From the NCBI RefSeq assembly GCF_008271295.1, contig NZ_VTOY01000004.1:124001-188000 (forward strand): DNA of 64,000 nucleotides, read 5' to 3'. Below the pieces are notes generated by a model. It was not told the origin of the DNA. It saw only the letters and a program-made list of their open reading frames with translations, and did not search any database. This DNA comes from Pseudoselenomonas ruminis. Its GTDB lineage: Bacteria > Bacillota > Negativicutes > Selenomonadales > Selenomonadaceae. The translations under genes were made by a program, and so were the position numbers. Position 1 is the stretch's first letter; each line of letters begins with the position of its first letter. This document shows positions 1-8,300 of the stretch, one piece after another.

Positions 1-310
1 GCATCTGAACCGTGCTCAAGAGCGCATCCATGCCGTTGAGCGGCGTCGCGTTAATGGGCACACCAATAACCGGCAGCGTCGTATAGCTTGCCACCACACC
101 TGCCAGATGCGCAGCAGCCCCTGCTGCCACGATGAACGCACCAATCCCTTTTTCGGGCGCACTGGTAACTACCTCACGGACTTTTGCCGGCGTGCGGTGC
201 GCCGATGCCACCACCACTTCGGCCTCAATGCCAAAGGATTTCAAAATCTCCACGGCTGGCTTTAAAATCGGCCAATCCGAATCGCTGCCCATCATTACTG
301 CAACTTTCAT
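1..310 (-). CDS. purE: PurE, N5-carboxyaminoimidazole ribonucleotide mutase (3' end beyond window)
   Basis: This is the N-terminal part of class I PurE, which moves the carboxyl group of N5-CAIR to give 4-carboxy-AIR in purine synthesis. The start MKVAVMMGSDSDWPILK carries the family's GSDSD phosphate-binding motif, followed by SAHRTP and a GAAAHLAGVV stretch that form the active site. About 103 residues are visible and the rest lies beyond the left edge. The ATG at 310 follows AAGGAGA. It lies 73 bases downstream of purC, so the two are probably cotranscribed as part of a pur operon. Confidence 0.93.
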   Translation of the reverse strand, partial: MKVAVMMGSDSDWPILKPAVEILKSFGIEAEVVVASAHRTPAKVREVVTSAPEKGIGAFIVAAGAAAHLAGVVASYTTLPVIGVPINATPLNGMDALLSTVQM

Positions 311-345
311 CACTTATGCTCTCCTTTCTCCTTGACTAAGAAATA

Positions 346-363
346 CGGACCTGTTAAGGTCCG
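346..363 (-). other. Intercistronic hairpin between purC and purE
   Basis: CGGACC and GGTCCG pair around a 6-base loop (TGTTAA). There is no U-run after it on the minus strand, so it is not a convincing terminator. An RNA-processing or stability element is equally possible. Confidence 0.35.
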
Positions 364-383
364 CACTTCCTTGAACCAAACCA

Positions 384-1256
384 TTATGCAAAATCTTTGC
401 CCGTAAGCTTCTTAAAGGCTTCCTTGTATTTCGCAATCGTCTTATCAATGATTTCCTGTGGCAGCTCATAATCGCTGTCCGGATTTTCTTTGAGCCAATC
501 GCGGACAAACTGCTTGTCATACGACGGCTGGCTCTGACCCTCTTTGTAGCCATCGAGCGGCCAGAAACGGGAGCTGTCCGGCGTCAGCACTTCATCACCC
601 AATACGATATTGCCCTCTTCGTCAAGGCCAAATTCGAACTTGGTGTCGGCAATGATGATGCCGCGCGAAAGAGCATACTCAGCGCATTTCTTATAAATCG
701 CAATCGTATAATCGCGTACTTTTTCGACATATTCGCGGCCATGTCCCGGGAAAGCCTTCTCCAGAACTTCCGCACCCTTTTCGAGGGAGACATTTTCATC
801 GTGGTCACCGAGCTCTGCTTTCGTGCTCGGCGTGAAGATCGGCTCCGGCAGTTTCTGGGACTCAACGAGACCCTCCGGCAGTTTGATGCCGCAAACCGTG
901 CCATTTTCCTTGTAGCTTTCCCAGCCACTGCCCGTGATGTAACCGCGAACAATGCACTCCATCGGGATCATCGTAAGCTTTTTGCATTTCATGCTGTTGC
1001 CAACGAAACCTTCCTGCTGGAAAAACTCCGGCATTTCCTTGTTGTCGACCGAAATCATGTGATTCGGCAGAATGTCTTTCGTAAAGTCGAACCAGAACCG
1101 GGACATCTGCGTTAAAATAGCGCCTTTATCCGTAATCTTGTTCTTCAAGATATGGTCAAAGGCGGAGATGCGGTCCGTAGCGACCATGATGATGCTGTCC
1201 TCTGCATCATAGACTTCACGAACCTTACCGGATTTAAATGGTTTGTACTCTTTCAT
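384..1256 (-). CDS. purC: PurC, SAICAR synthase
   Basis: The 290-residue protein ligates aspartate to CAIR using ATP, giving SAICAR, the step after PurE. The start MKEYKPFKSGKVREVYD matches the ATP-binding GK(V/T)R(E/D)xY motif. DRISAFD, ECIVRGYITGSGW and the C-terminal DEVLTPDSSRFW are further family motifs. It is slightly longer than the roughly 240-residue bacterial form and closer to the longer 290-300-residue type. The start follows GGGAG, and a strong promoter lies just upstream, so this is the first gene of the purC-purE transcript. Confidence 0.97.
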   Translation of the reverse strand: MKEYKPFKSGKVREVYDAEDSIIMVATDRISAFDHILKNKITDKGAILTQMSRFWFDFTKDILPNHMISVDNKEMPEFFQQEGFVGNSMKCKKLTMIPMECIVRGYITGSGWESYKENGTVCGIKLPEGLVESQKLPEPIFTPSTKAELGDHDENVSLEKGAEVLEKAFPGHGREYVEKVRDYTIAIYKKCAEYALSRGIIIADTKFEFGLDEEGNIVLGDEVLTPDSSRFWPLDGYKEGQSQPSYDKQFVRDWLKENPDSDYELPQEIIDKTIAKYKEAFKKLTGKDFA

Positions 1257-1307
1257 GGATTATATCGTCTCCCACTGAAATAATAGATGAAAACTCCTAC
1301 AAAAAAT

Positions 1308-1336
1308 ATCATAACGGCATTTTTTCCTTCTGTCAA
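1308..1336 (-). promoter_or_regulatory. Promoter of purC
   Basis: On the minus strand TTGACA (1331-1336) and TATGAT (1308-1313) are separated by 17 bases, a near-consensus sigma-70/A promoter. It lies between the terminator of the upstream gene and the purC start. Confidence 0.8.
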
Positions 1337-1342
1337 TAATTC

Positions 1343-1356
1343 AGGACATGTGTCCT
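1343..1356. promoter_or_regulatory. Inverted repeat just upstream of the purC -35 box
   Basis: AGGACA and TGTCCT form a perfect 6+2+6 inverted repeat (AGGACATGTGTCCT on plus), six bases upstream of the purC -35. It could bind a dimeric regulator. It does not look like the Bacillus PurR box. Confidence 0.35.
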
Positions 1357-1371
1357 TGAAATTTTGTTACA

Positions 1372-1406
1372 AAAAAGCCTTCTTTCGCTGGGGAAAGAAG
1401 GCTTTA
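1372..1406 (-). terminator. Rho-independent terminator after the activase-related gene
   Basis: On the minus strand a long stem (AAAGCCTTCTTTC against GAAAGAAGGCTTT, with a short loop) is followed by a T-run. It begins a few bases after the stop codon of the 1418-residue gene. Confidence 0.85.
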
Positions 1407-1418
1407 AACCAGACAGTA

Positions 1419-4400
1419 TTACTGTCTTGCCTGTTTCAATTTTATTTTTTCATCCACGGGTTTGGGACCACGCTCCTTGGCAACGGCCAGCATGAGTTTC
1501 AGGCGGTTGAGCTGATTGACTTCGCTCGAACCAGCATCACAGTCGATGGCCGTGATGTTCGCGCCCTTGTAACTCGTGCGCAGCTCATGCATGACGCCCT
1601 TGCCTGTGATGTGGTTGGGCAAACAGCCAAATGGCTGCAGGCAAACGACATTGGGCACTCCTTCATCGATGAGTTTTACCATCTCACCAGTCAGGAACCA
1701 GCCTTCGCCCGCCATATTGCCAAGGCTGACATGACGCGCGGCGAGTTCAGCCGTCTCATAAATCGTATGCGGCGGCGTAAAGTGCTTGCTTTCCTTGAGT
1801 GCCTTGCGCATCGGTTTGCGGAAGAACTCAATAGCCTTGATGAACAGTTTGCCAAAGAACTGGTCTTTGTACTTGCCGGCAAGCAGCTGATGCTTGGCAA
1901 TCGAGTCATACGCGGAATAGAGGAAGAAGTCGACAAAATCCGGCATAACAACTTCGGCCCCCTCATCCATGAGCACCTTCTCGATGTGGTTATTGGCCAC
2001 TGGATGATACTTGACGAGAATCTCGCCGACGATGCCGACCTTCGGCTTCCAGAGTTCTTCATCAATCGGCAGGTTGTCAAAATCGCGCACCATGGCCTTG
2101 ATATTCTTCTTGAACTTGAAGTAGCTGCCGTGATTGATTTCGGCTTTGCAGCGCTCCATCCACTTGCGGGAAAGTGCCTGCGTCGCACCCTGCGTCGTTT
2201 CATACGGCATCATGCGGTTGCGCACATTCATCAGCGTATCGCCATAGATGGCCGCCTTAATCGCATCGGTGAGCATGGCGCGGTCGAGATTGAACGCGTC
2301 GGTCTCATCCTTCAAGCCATGCACGGCAAAAACCGGCACCTGCGGATAGCCCGCGTATTTGAGTGCCTCGCGCAAAACGCTCAGATAATTCGTTGCACGG
2401 CAGGCACCACAAGTCTGGAACAGCATAATGCTCGTGTGATCCGGGTCGCACATGCCCGACTTTAGCGCCTGAATGAGCTGGCCAATGACGACGATAGCCG
2501 GATAGCACATGTCGTTGTTGACATAGCGCAGGCCCGTGTCGATAGCCTCCTTGCCCGGCATCGGCGGGATGACGACATTATAGCCGTACTTGCGGATGGC
2601 CGTCTTGAAGAGTTCAAAATGAATCGGCGCCATCTGCGGGGCCAGAATCGTATGCGTAGCCTTGCAGTCCTCGGTAAACCGCGGCCGCGCAATCGGCTTG
2701 ATTTCCTTGTAAACGACCGGCGTGCGGCGCGTGAGCGCCGCCATCAGCGAGCGCAGGCGGATGCGGGCTGCACCGAGATTCGATACCTCATCGAGCTTAA
2801 TCATCGTGTAGATGCGGTGATGCTGCTCGAGGATATCCTTGCACTGGCCAGTCGTCAGCGCATCAAGGCCGCAGCCAAACGAACTGAACTGGATCAGCGT
2901 CAGATTGTCATGCTCAGCCACAAACTGCGCCGCATGATAAAGGCGTGCATGATAGCTCCACTGATTGACGACCTTGAGTTTGCCAGATTTGACCGGCAGA
3001 TGATAGACGGCGTCTTCCGAGAGAATCGGCAGTTTATACGACTGGATCATCTCGGGAATGCCGTGGTTGATTTCCGGGTCAACATGATACGGACGGCCGA
3101 CCAGCAGGATTGCCTGCTCACCAGTCTTTTCGATGCGCGCCAGGATCTTGGCGCCATAGTCGCGGACATCCTGGCGATACTGCTCGATTTCTTTATAGGC
3201 TGCCTCGACGGCCGCAGCAATTTCGTGCCTTGAAATCCCTTCCTTGCGCCCAAGTTCCTCATAGAGGCGCACAATCAGGCGCTTCTTATCGTGAATCGGC
3301 AGGAACGGCTGGATGAAGTCGATAGCCTGCTCACGCAGGATATCCATATTGCCACGGATATTTTCGGCATACGAAGCGACAATCGGGCAGTTGAAATGGT
3401 TGTCCGACTCATTGACATCATCTTCCATGTTATAGGGCTCGCAAGGGTAGAAAATCTTCTTTACACCCTTTTCGATGAGGTCGACGATATGTCCATGCGT
3501 GATTTTCGCCGGATAGCAAAGCGAATCCGACGGCACCGTTGCCATGCCCTTATAATACATCTTCGCACTCGACTTGCCTGACAATACGACCTCGTAGCCG
3601 AGCGTATCGAGGAACGTAAACCAGAACGGATAGTCCTCGTACATATTGAGCACGCGCGGAATGCCGATGCGGCCGCGTTTTGCCCCTTCATGGGGCTGAT
3701 AATATTTAAAGACGCGGTCATATTTATATTTGTAAATGTTCGGCGTCTGCTCTTCCGTCTGCTTTTCGCCGCCCACACCGCGCTCACAACGGTTGCCCGT
3801 GAAGTACTTGCTACCATCTGGGAACTTCTGCATCGTGATCAGGCACTTGTTGCCGCAGCCTTTGCAGCGGTAGGAACTCGTATCAACCGTAAAATTCTGC
3901 AGTTCATCGACCGATAAGACCGCTGACTTTTCCGTCCCGGTTTCAAGGGCCAGGATAGCCGCACCATAGGCGCCCATAAGCCCGGCAATATCCGGGCGGA
4001 TAACCTCGCGGTCCAGCAGCTGCTCCATGCAGCGCAGCACGGCATCGTTGTAGAACGTGCCGCCCTGAACGACAATATGATCGCCAAGCTCGCGGACATC
4101 TTTGAGCTGCATGACTTTGAACAGCGCATTCTTGATGACCGACAGCGCAATGCCGGCCGAAATATCGGCCACTTCTGCGCCCTCTTTCTGCGCCTGCTTG
4201 ACCTTCGAATTCATGAAGACCGTGCAGCGCGTGCCTAGATCAACCGGTGCTTTGGACGTCAGTGCCTTCTGGGCAAATTCTGCCGGTGTCATGTGCAGGC
4301 CCTCGGCAAAATTCTGGATGAACGAGCCGCAGCCTGCCGAGCAGGCCTCATTGAGCGTGATGTTGCCAATGCTGCCATCCTTGACGAAGAAGCACTTCAT

Positions 4401-5675
4401 ATCCTGGCCACCGATATCGAGCACGAATGTGACCTCGGGGCAGAACTCCTGCGCCGCGCGCAGGTGCGCAAACGTCTCGACTTCGCCGCCATCAGCATGG
4501 ATAGCCGCCTTGACGATAGCCTCACCATAGCCCGTCGTCATCGTACCGGCAATCCAGGCCGTCGCCGGCATCGCCTTGTAAAGTTCCTTGAACTCGCGGA
4601 CAACCGTCGTCAGCGGCGAGCCCTGATTGCTGCCATACGAGGTGTAAAGAATCTCCTTGTCGCGGCCAATTGCCGTTATCTTCGTAGTCGTCGACCCCGC
4701 ATCGATACCGACATAAACGGGGCCTGCATATTTAGCCAATTCGCCGCGCTTTACCTTATCCTTATCGTGGCGTCGTTTGAATTCCTCATAATCTTTCTCG
4801 CTGCCGAACAACGTGAAATCAGCCTTGCGCGTCTCGCTGGCAGCCGCCTCCTTGGCGCGCTCGATGCTCGTCTCAAGCTGCGTTACATCGATGTTCTTCG
4901 CCTCATCCGACAAGGCCGAGCCCATCGCGACAAAGTAGTTGCCGTAATCCACAGCGACAACATGCTCCTTGTCGAGCCCCAGCGTCTCGATAAAGCGCTT
5001 GCGCAGCTCCGGCAGGAAATGCAGCGGGCCGCCCAGGAAAGCTACATGACCATCAATCGGACGCCCCTGGGCCAGATTGCCAATCGTCTGATTGACTACC
5101 GCCTGGAAAATCGACAGCGCAATATCGGCCTTCTCCGCCCCATCATTCATGAGTGCCTGGATATCGGTCTTGGCAAAGACGCCACAACGCGAAGCAATCG
5201 TATAGATCTGCTTGCCCTTGGCCGCCAGCTCATTGAGTCCCGGCGCATCCGTCGACAACAGCGATGCCATATGGTCGATGAAGGAGCCTGTACCACCAGC
5301 ACAGACACCATTCATGCGCTGCTCCGGTGCATCACCGAAATACGTGATTTTCGCATCCTCACCGCCGAGCTCGACAACCGTATCGGTCTGCGGAATAAGC
5401 TCGCGGACAGCCGTCGCACAGGCGATAACTTCCTGCACGAACGGCAGGCCAATGCGCTGGGCAATGCCCATGCCAGCCGAACCGGTCAAGGCAAACGAGA
5501 ATTTCCGGTCGCCGACAATCGTCTTGAGATGTGTCAGATTCTCCTGCAAAGCATTGCCGATTTCCGAAAAGTGGCGAGCGTAGTTCTTGTAGAGAATATT
5601 TTTCTCATGGTCCAACACCACCAGTTTGATGGTTGTAGAGCCTACATCAATACCAACCTTTAATAGGGAATTCAT
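1419..5675 (-). CDS. Fused 2-hydroxyacyl-CoA dehydratase activase-related protein (two BadF/HgdC domains plus DUF2229 and HgdB-like region)
   Basis: This very large protein (1418 residues) starts with two ASKHA ATPase domains of the BadF/BadG/HgdC family. P-loops are VGIDVGSTTIK near residue 8 and VGIDAGSTTTK near 320. Each domain carries Cys-bearing motifs typical of 4Fe-4S activases (NGVCAGGTGSF, EACSAGCGSF). A CKGCGNKC cluster near residue 610 leads into a DUF2229 region. The C-terminal third resembles the dehydratase D-component family, with NNDMCYPAIV, FQTCGACRATN and QPFGCLPNH. Activases of this type pass an electron to 2-hydroxyacyl-CoA dehydratases or related reductases with ATP. Fused proteins like this occur widely in anaerobes and their substrate is not known. 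It has its own promoter and terminator, so it seems to be a one-gene unit. Confidence 0.9.
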   Translation of the reverse strand: MNSLLKVGIDVGSTTIKLVVLDHEKNILYKNYARHFSEIGNALQENLTHLKTIVGDRKFSFALTGSAGMGIAQRIGLPFVQEVIACATAVRELIPQTDTVVELGGEDAKITYFGDAPEQRMNGVCAGGTGSFIDHMASLLSTDAPGLNELAAKGKQIYTIASRCGVFAKTDIQALMNDGAEKADIALSIFQAVVNQTIGNLAQGRPIDGHVAFLGGPLHFLPELRKRFIETLGLDKEHVVAVDYGNYFVAMGSALSDEAKNIDVTQLETSIERAKEAAASETRKADFTLFGSEKDYEEFKRRHDKDKVKRGELAKYAGPVYVGIDAGSTTTKITAIGRDKEILYTSYGSNQGSPLTTVVREFKELYKAMPATAWIAGTMTTGYGEAIVKAAIHADGGEVETFAHLRAAQEFCPEVTFVLDIGGQDMKCFFVKDGSIGNITLNEACSAGCGSFIQNFAEGLHMTPAEFAQKALTSKAPVDLGTRCTVFMNSKVKQAQKEGAEVADISAGIALSVIKNALFKVMQLKDVRELGDHIVVQGGTFYNDAVLRCMEQLLDREVIRPDIAGLMGAYGAAILALETGTEKSAVLSVDELQNFTVDTSSYRCKGCGNKCLITMQKFPDGSKYFTGNRCERGVGGEKQTEEQTPNIYKYKYDRVFKYYQPHEGAKRGRIGIPRVLNMYEDYPFWFTFLDTLGYEVVLSGKSSAKMYYKGMATVPSDSLCYPAKITHGHIVDLIEKGVKKIFYPCEPYNMEDDVNESDNHFNCPIVASYAENIRGNMDILREQAIDFIQPFLPIHDKKRLIVRLYEELGRKEGISRHEIAAAVEAAYKEIEQYRQDVRDYGAKILARIEKTGEQAILLVGRPYHVDPEINHGIPEMIQSYKLPILSEDAVYHLPVKSGKLKVVNQWSYHARLYHAAQFVAEHDNLTLIQFSSFGCGLDALTTGQCKDILEQHHRIYTMIKLDEVSNLGAARIRLRSLMAALTRRTPVVYKEIKPIARPRFTEDCKATHTILAPQMAPIHFELFKTAIRKYGYNVVIPPMPGKEAIDTGLRYVNNDMCYPAIVVIGQLIQALKSGMCDPDHTSIMLFQTCGACRATNYLSVLREALKYAGYPQVPVFAVHGLKDETDAFNLDRAMLTDAIKAAIYGDTLMNVRNRMMPYETTQGATQALSRKWMERCKAEINHGSYFKFKKNIKAMVRDFDNLPIDEELWKPKVGIVGEILVKYHPVANNHIEKVLMDEGAEVVMPDFVDFFLYSAYDSIAKHQLLAGKYKDQFFGKLFIKAIEFFRKPMRKALKESKHFTPPHTIYETAELAARHVSLGNMAGEGWFLTGEMVKLIDEGVPNVVCLQPFGCLPNHITGKGVMHELRTSYKGANITAIDCDAGSSEVNQLNRLKLMLAVAKERGPKPVDEKIKLKQARQ

Positions 5676-5706
5676 AGTTTCACCACCTGAAAAATTGCAT
5701 ACGAGT

Positions 5707-5732
5707 AAAGACCCTCCTTTTACAGGGTCTTT
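5707..5732 (-). other. 5'-end hairpin in the leader of the activase-related gene
   Basis: AAAGACCCT and AGGGTCTTT form a perfect 9-bp stem. The promoter below predicts transcription to start at about 5730, so the hairpin would sit at the very 5' end of the mRNA. There it could protect the message or regulate it. On the plus strand it also has a modest T-rich tail, so a terminator role cannot be excluded. Confidence 0.5.
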
Positions 5733-5736
5733 TCAT

Positions 5737-5765
5737 ATTTTACCCCATATACAAGTACCGTGCAA
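5737..5765 (-). promoter_or_regulatory. Promoter of the activase-related gene
   Basis: TAAAAT (5737-5742) lies 17 bases from a weak -35, TTGCAC (5760-5765), on the minus strand. The -10 box overlaps the stop codon of the small membrane ORF. Confidence 0.5.
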
Positions 5766-5850
5766 GCCGAATTATCACACAACCAATAAAAATAAGCGCC
5801 AGTAATACACAAAACTCTGCGGTTTCCTGCTTACCAACGCCTAAATTCAA
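5740..5850 (-). CDS. Possible 36-residue single-span membrane protein
   Basis: A TTG codon at 5850 overlaps the truA stop codon (ATTGA) and opens a 36-codon frame ending in TAA at 5740. The predicted peptide has a short polar N-terminus, one hydrophobic helix (FCVLLALIFIGCVIIRLA) and a positive RLARYLY end, a normal topology for a tiny inner-membrane protein. No Shine-Dalgarno sequence is visible, so expression would depend on coupling to truA. I do not recognise a family. The frame could be chance. Confidence 0.35.
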   Translation of the reverse strand: MNLGVGKQETAEFCVLLALIFIGCVIIRLARYLYMG

Positions 5851-6623
5851 TATTCGACTTTATAGAGATAGAGCCCACAGGCTGGCGCCGTAGCACTGGC
5901 CTGTTTTCGGTCAAGGCTTTCCATAATCCGCTGGAATTCCGCTACGGTGAGCCGGCCCAGCCCCACATTTACCACCGTACCGATGATGTTGCGGACCATA
6001 TGATAAAGGAACCCATTGCCATGGATAGAAAACTCCAGCATGTCATTTCCCTTTTCTTCCACCTTGGCCTCATACATGGTGCGTATCGGAAGCATCGGCG
6101 CACCGCCAGCGGCCCGGAAGGCACTAAAATCATGCGTTCCTACAATGCAGTCCAAAGCCTGCTGCATCGAGACCACATCTAAGGGACGCCGCTCATACCA
6201 CGCATACCGCTGCGTAAACGGGCTGCCAGTCTCCCCCTGCTGGATGCGGTAGATATACGTCTTGGACTTAGCACTGTGGCGGGCACTGAACTCAAAATCA
6301 GCCTCGTGCGCTTCCTTCACCACAATATCCGGCGGCAGCAGGCTGTTGACCGCCCGCACAATCCGCTCAGTCGGAATCGTGCCATTCGTAAAAAAGTTTA
6401 CCACCTGTCCATAGGCATGGACCCCGGCATCGGTGCGCCCCGACGCCGCCAGTTCAATCGTATCGCCAAAAACGAGCTGCAATTTTTCTTCCAGCACATT
6501 CTGTACCGCCACCACCGGCGGCGTCTGCCGCTGGAACCCATGATAGGCCGTCCCATCGTAGGCCACCGTCAAGACGATATTGCGGGCTCTCGCCTTCATC
6601 TCCGCTTTATGTTCCGGTTTCAT
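5847..6623 (-). CDS. truA: TruA, tRNA pseudouridine(38-40) synthase
   Basis: TruA converts uridines 38-40 of the tRNA anticodon arm to pseudouridine. The 258-residue protein has AYDGTAYHGFQRQ near the start, the catalytic ASGRTDAGVHA motif (the Asp is the nucleophile), and FLYHMVRNIIGT near the end. The ATG at 6623 follows GAGAAAGGATT. An in-frame upstream extension of 48 codons overlaps ecfT and is not supported. It is the last gene of the ribosomal-ECF block, 17 bases after ecfT, which is the usual Firmicute position. Confidence 0.95.
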   Translation of the reverse strand: MKPEHKAEMKARARNIVLTVAYDGTAYHGFQRQTPPVVAVQNVLEEKLQLVFGDTIELAASGRTDAGVHAYGQVVNFFTNGTIPTERIVRAVNSLLPPDIVVKEAHEADFEFSARHSAKSKTYIYRIQQGETGSPFTQRYAWYERRPLDVVSMQQALDCIVGTHDFSAFRAAGGAPMLPIRTMYEAKVEEKGNDMLEFSIHGNGFLYHMVRNIIGTVVNVGLGRLTVAEFQRIMESLDRKQASATAPACGLYLYKVEY

Positions 6624-6640
6624 TCCAATCCTTTCTCCAT

Positions 6641-7441
6641 TCAGGTGGACAGCTTGATACCCAGCAAAGCCGCCGTCAAAATGACAAAGCCACCGATCGC
6701 CAGATAATCGATGCCACCCGTCTTTAACGATTTCATCTGCGTGCGCCCGATGCCGCCGCGATAACATCTTGCCTCCATCGCCATCGCCAATTCATCCGCG
6801 CGCCGAAATGCTGACAGGAACAGTGGCACCAGGATTGGCACCATATTCCGCAAACGTTTCATCACATTGCCCGTCGTAAAATCCGCCCCGCGCGACTGCT
6901 GAGCCTTCATGATTTTATCCGTTTCCTCGATAAGTGTCGGAATAAAGCGAAGCGCAATCGTCATCATCATCGCCAGCTCATGCGCCGGAAGGCCGAAGCG
7001 CCGAAAAGGCGACAGTAAACTCTCCATCGCATCTGTGAGCTTTAGCGGACTTGTCGTAAACGTCAAAAGAGAACTCATCAAAATGAGCAAAATCAGCCGC
7101 AGGGAAATAAAGCATCCCATCTGGATTCCTTCCCAGGTCAGCGTAAAAAGCCAGACCGTCGCAATCGGCGTTCCGGGGTTGCTGAATAAATGAATCACAA
7201 ACGTAAACAGGATAATCCACCAGAGCGGTTTCAGCGAACGAAGAAGCATGCACAGCGGAACACCTGAAAGAAGCATCATCACCAGGGTAATGGCAGAAAA
7301 AATCCCGTAGGCAACGGCATTGCTGAACAGAAAAACTTCGAGCAAAAACAACAGCAAAAGCAGGACTTTCACGCGCGGGTCCATGCGATGCAAGATGCTG
7401 TTGCCGGGAAAATATTGTCCAATCGTAATGTTACTCAGCAT
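6641..7441 (-). CDS. ecfT: EcfT, energy-coupling factor transporter transmembrane subunit
   Basis: This 266-residue integral membrane protein joins the two EcfA ATPases to interchangeable substrate-binding S components for vitamin or metal uptake. It begins with MLSNITIGQYFPGNSILHRMDPR, typical of EcfT, and has several hydrophobic segments. The cytoplasmic coupling motif region contains QQSRGADF and MEARCYRGG, the two Ala-Arg-Gly-type signatures that bind the ATPases. The ATG follows GGGAGG and overlaps the ecfA2 end by 11 bases, suggesting coupled translation. No S component is in the window. Confidence 0.95.
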   Translation of the reverse strand: MLSNITIGQYFPGNSILHRMDPRVKVLLLLLFLLEVFLFSNAVAYGIFSAITLVMMLLSGVPLCMLLRSLKPLWWIILFTFVIHLFSNPGTPIATVWLFTLTWEGIQMGCFISLRLILLILMSSLLTFTTSPLKLTDAMESLLSPFRRFGLPAHELAMMMTIALRFIPTLIEETDKIMKAQQSRGADFTTGNVMKRLRNMVPILVPLFLSAFRRADELAMAMEARCYRGGIGRTQMKSLKTGGIDYLAIGGFVILTAALLGIKLST

Positions 7442-8300
7442 CTGACAAAGCCTCCCTTATCGCCTTAATCCCCGTCTCCAGCTCGATAGCATTATCGTTT
7501 ACCGGAATGCCAGCCTCCCGCAGGCGATGGAGCAAATGAAGCATCGCAGGTTCCTGCAAGCCAGCCGCCTGCAAAAGTTCTGTCTGCATAAATGCCTCCT
7601 GCGGAGCTGCCTTTATGGCCATTTTCCCATGATTCATGATAATAACCGAATCGGCCAGCCGCGCAATATCCTCCATATTATGCGAAACGAACACAATCGT
7701 AAGCTTCCATTTCTTATGCAGCTTGCAAATCGTTTGAATCAGCGCTTCGCGTCCCAGCGGGTCCAGCCCGGCTGTCGGCTCGTCAAGGACAAGATACTTT
7801 GGATGAAGTGCCAGCACACCGGCAATGGCCACCCGCCGCTTCTGTCCACCGCTGAGCTGAAAGGGCGAGCGGTCCTTAAATTCATCATACGCGAGCCCCA
7901 TAAGCTCCATTGATTCCTTGATGCGTTCCTCAAGTTCCTTGCCCTCTATCCCTTGATTCTTGGGACCAAAGGCGATATCTGCCGCAATCGTCTCTTCAAA
8001 GAGCTGCTGCTCAGGATACTGAAAAACCATCCCGACTTTATTGCGGGCAGCCATAGCCTCCTTGCGGCCCTGCTTGGAAGAAGCCGCCAGGTCTGTACCA
8101 TCCACGAGCACCTGACCATTTTCGGGATGCAGCAAGCCATTCAAATGCTGCACCAACGTCGACTTCCCCGACCCGGTATGCCCCGCAATCGCAGTGAAGC
8201 TTCCTTCCTCAAGGGTAAACGAAACCGCATCAAGCGCCTTGTGCTCATAAGGTGTCTTCGGCATATATGTATAACTGACTTGTTTTAATTCGATTGACAC
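7431..8300 (-). CDS. ecfA2: EcfA2, energy-coupling factor ATP-binding protein
   Basis: This is the second of the paired ATPases that drive the ECF transporter. The 289-residue protein has a Walker A GHTGSGKST near residue 40, a Q-loop in VFQYPEQQLFEETI, the signature LSGGQKRRVAIAG, Walker B LVLDEPTAGLDP and the switch His in FVSHNMED. It starts with GTG after GGAGG and overlaps ecfA1 by 16 bases and ecfT by 11. ATP sites in EcfA1/EcfA2 pairs form between the two subunits. Confidence 0.95.
   Translation of the reverse strand: MSIELKQVSYTYMPKTPYEHKALDAVSFTLEEGSFTAIAGHTGSGKSTLVQHLNGLLHPENGQVLVDGTDLAASSKQGRKEAMAARNKVGMVFQYPEQQLFEETIAADIAFGPKNQGIEGKELEERIKESMELMGLAYDEFKDRSPFQLSGGQKRRVAIAGVLALHPKYLVLDEPTAGLDPLGREALIQTICKLHKKWKLTIVFVSHNMEDIARLADSVIIMNHGKMAIKAAPQEAFMQTELLQAAGLQEPAMLHLLHRLREAGIPVNDNAIELETGIKAIREALSDAE

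Noticed and set aside
4293-5663. 456-codon plus-strand frame across the activase-related gene
   Set aside because: Antisense shadow of a gene with clear domain motifs; no ribosome site and no family resemblance.
6624-6767. N-terminal extension of TruA by 48 residues
   Set aside because: It overlaps ecfT, lacks a ribosome site and is unlike TruA sequences.
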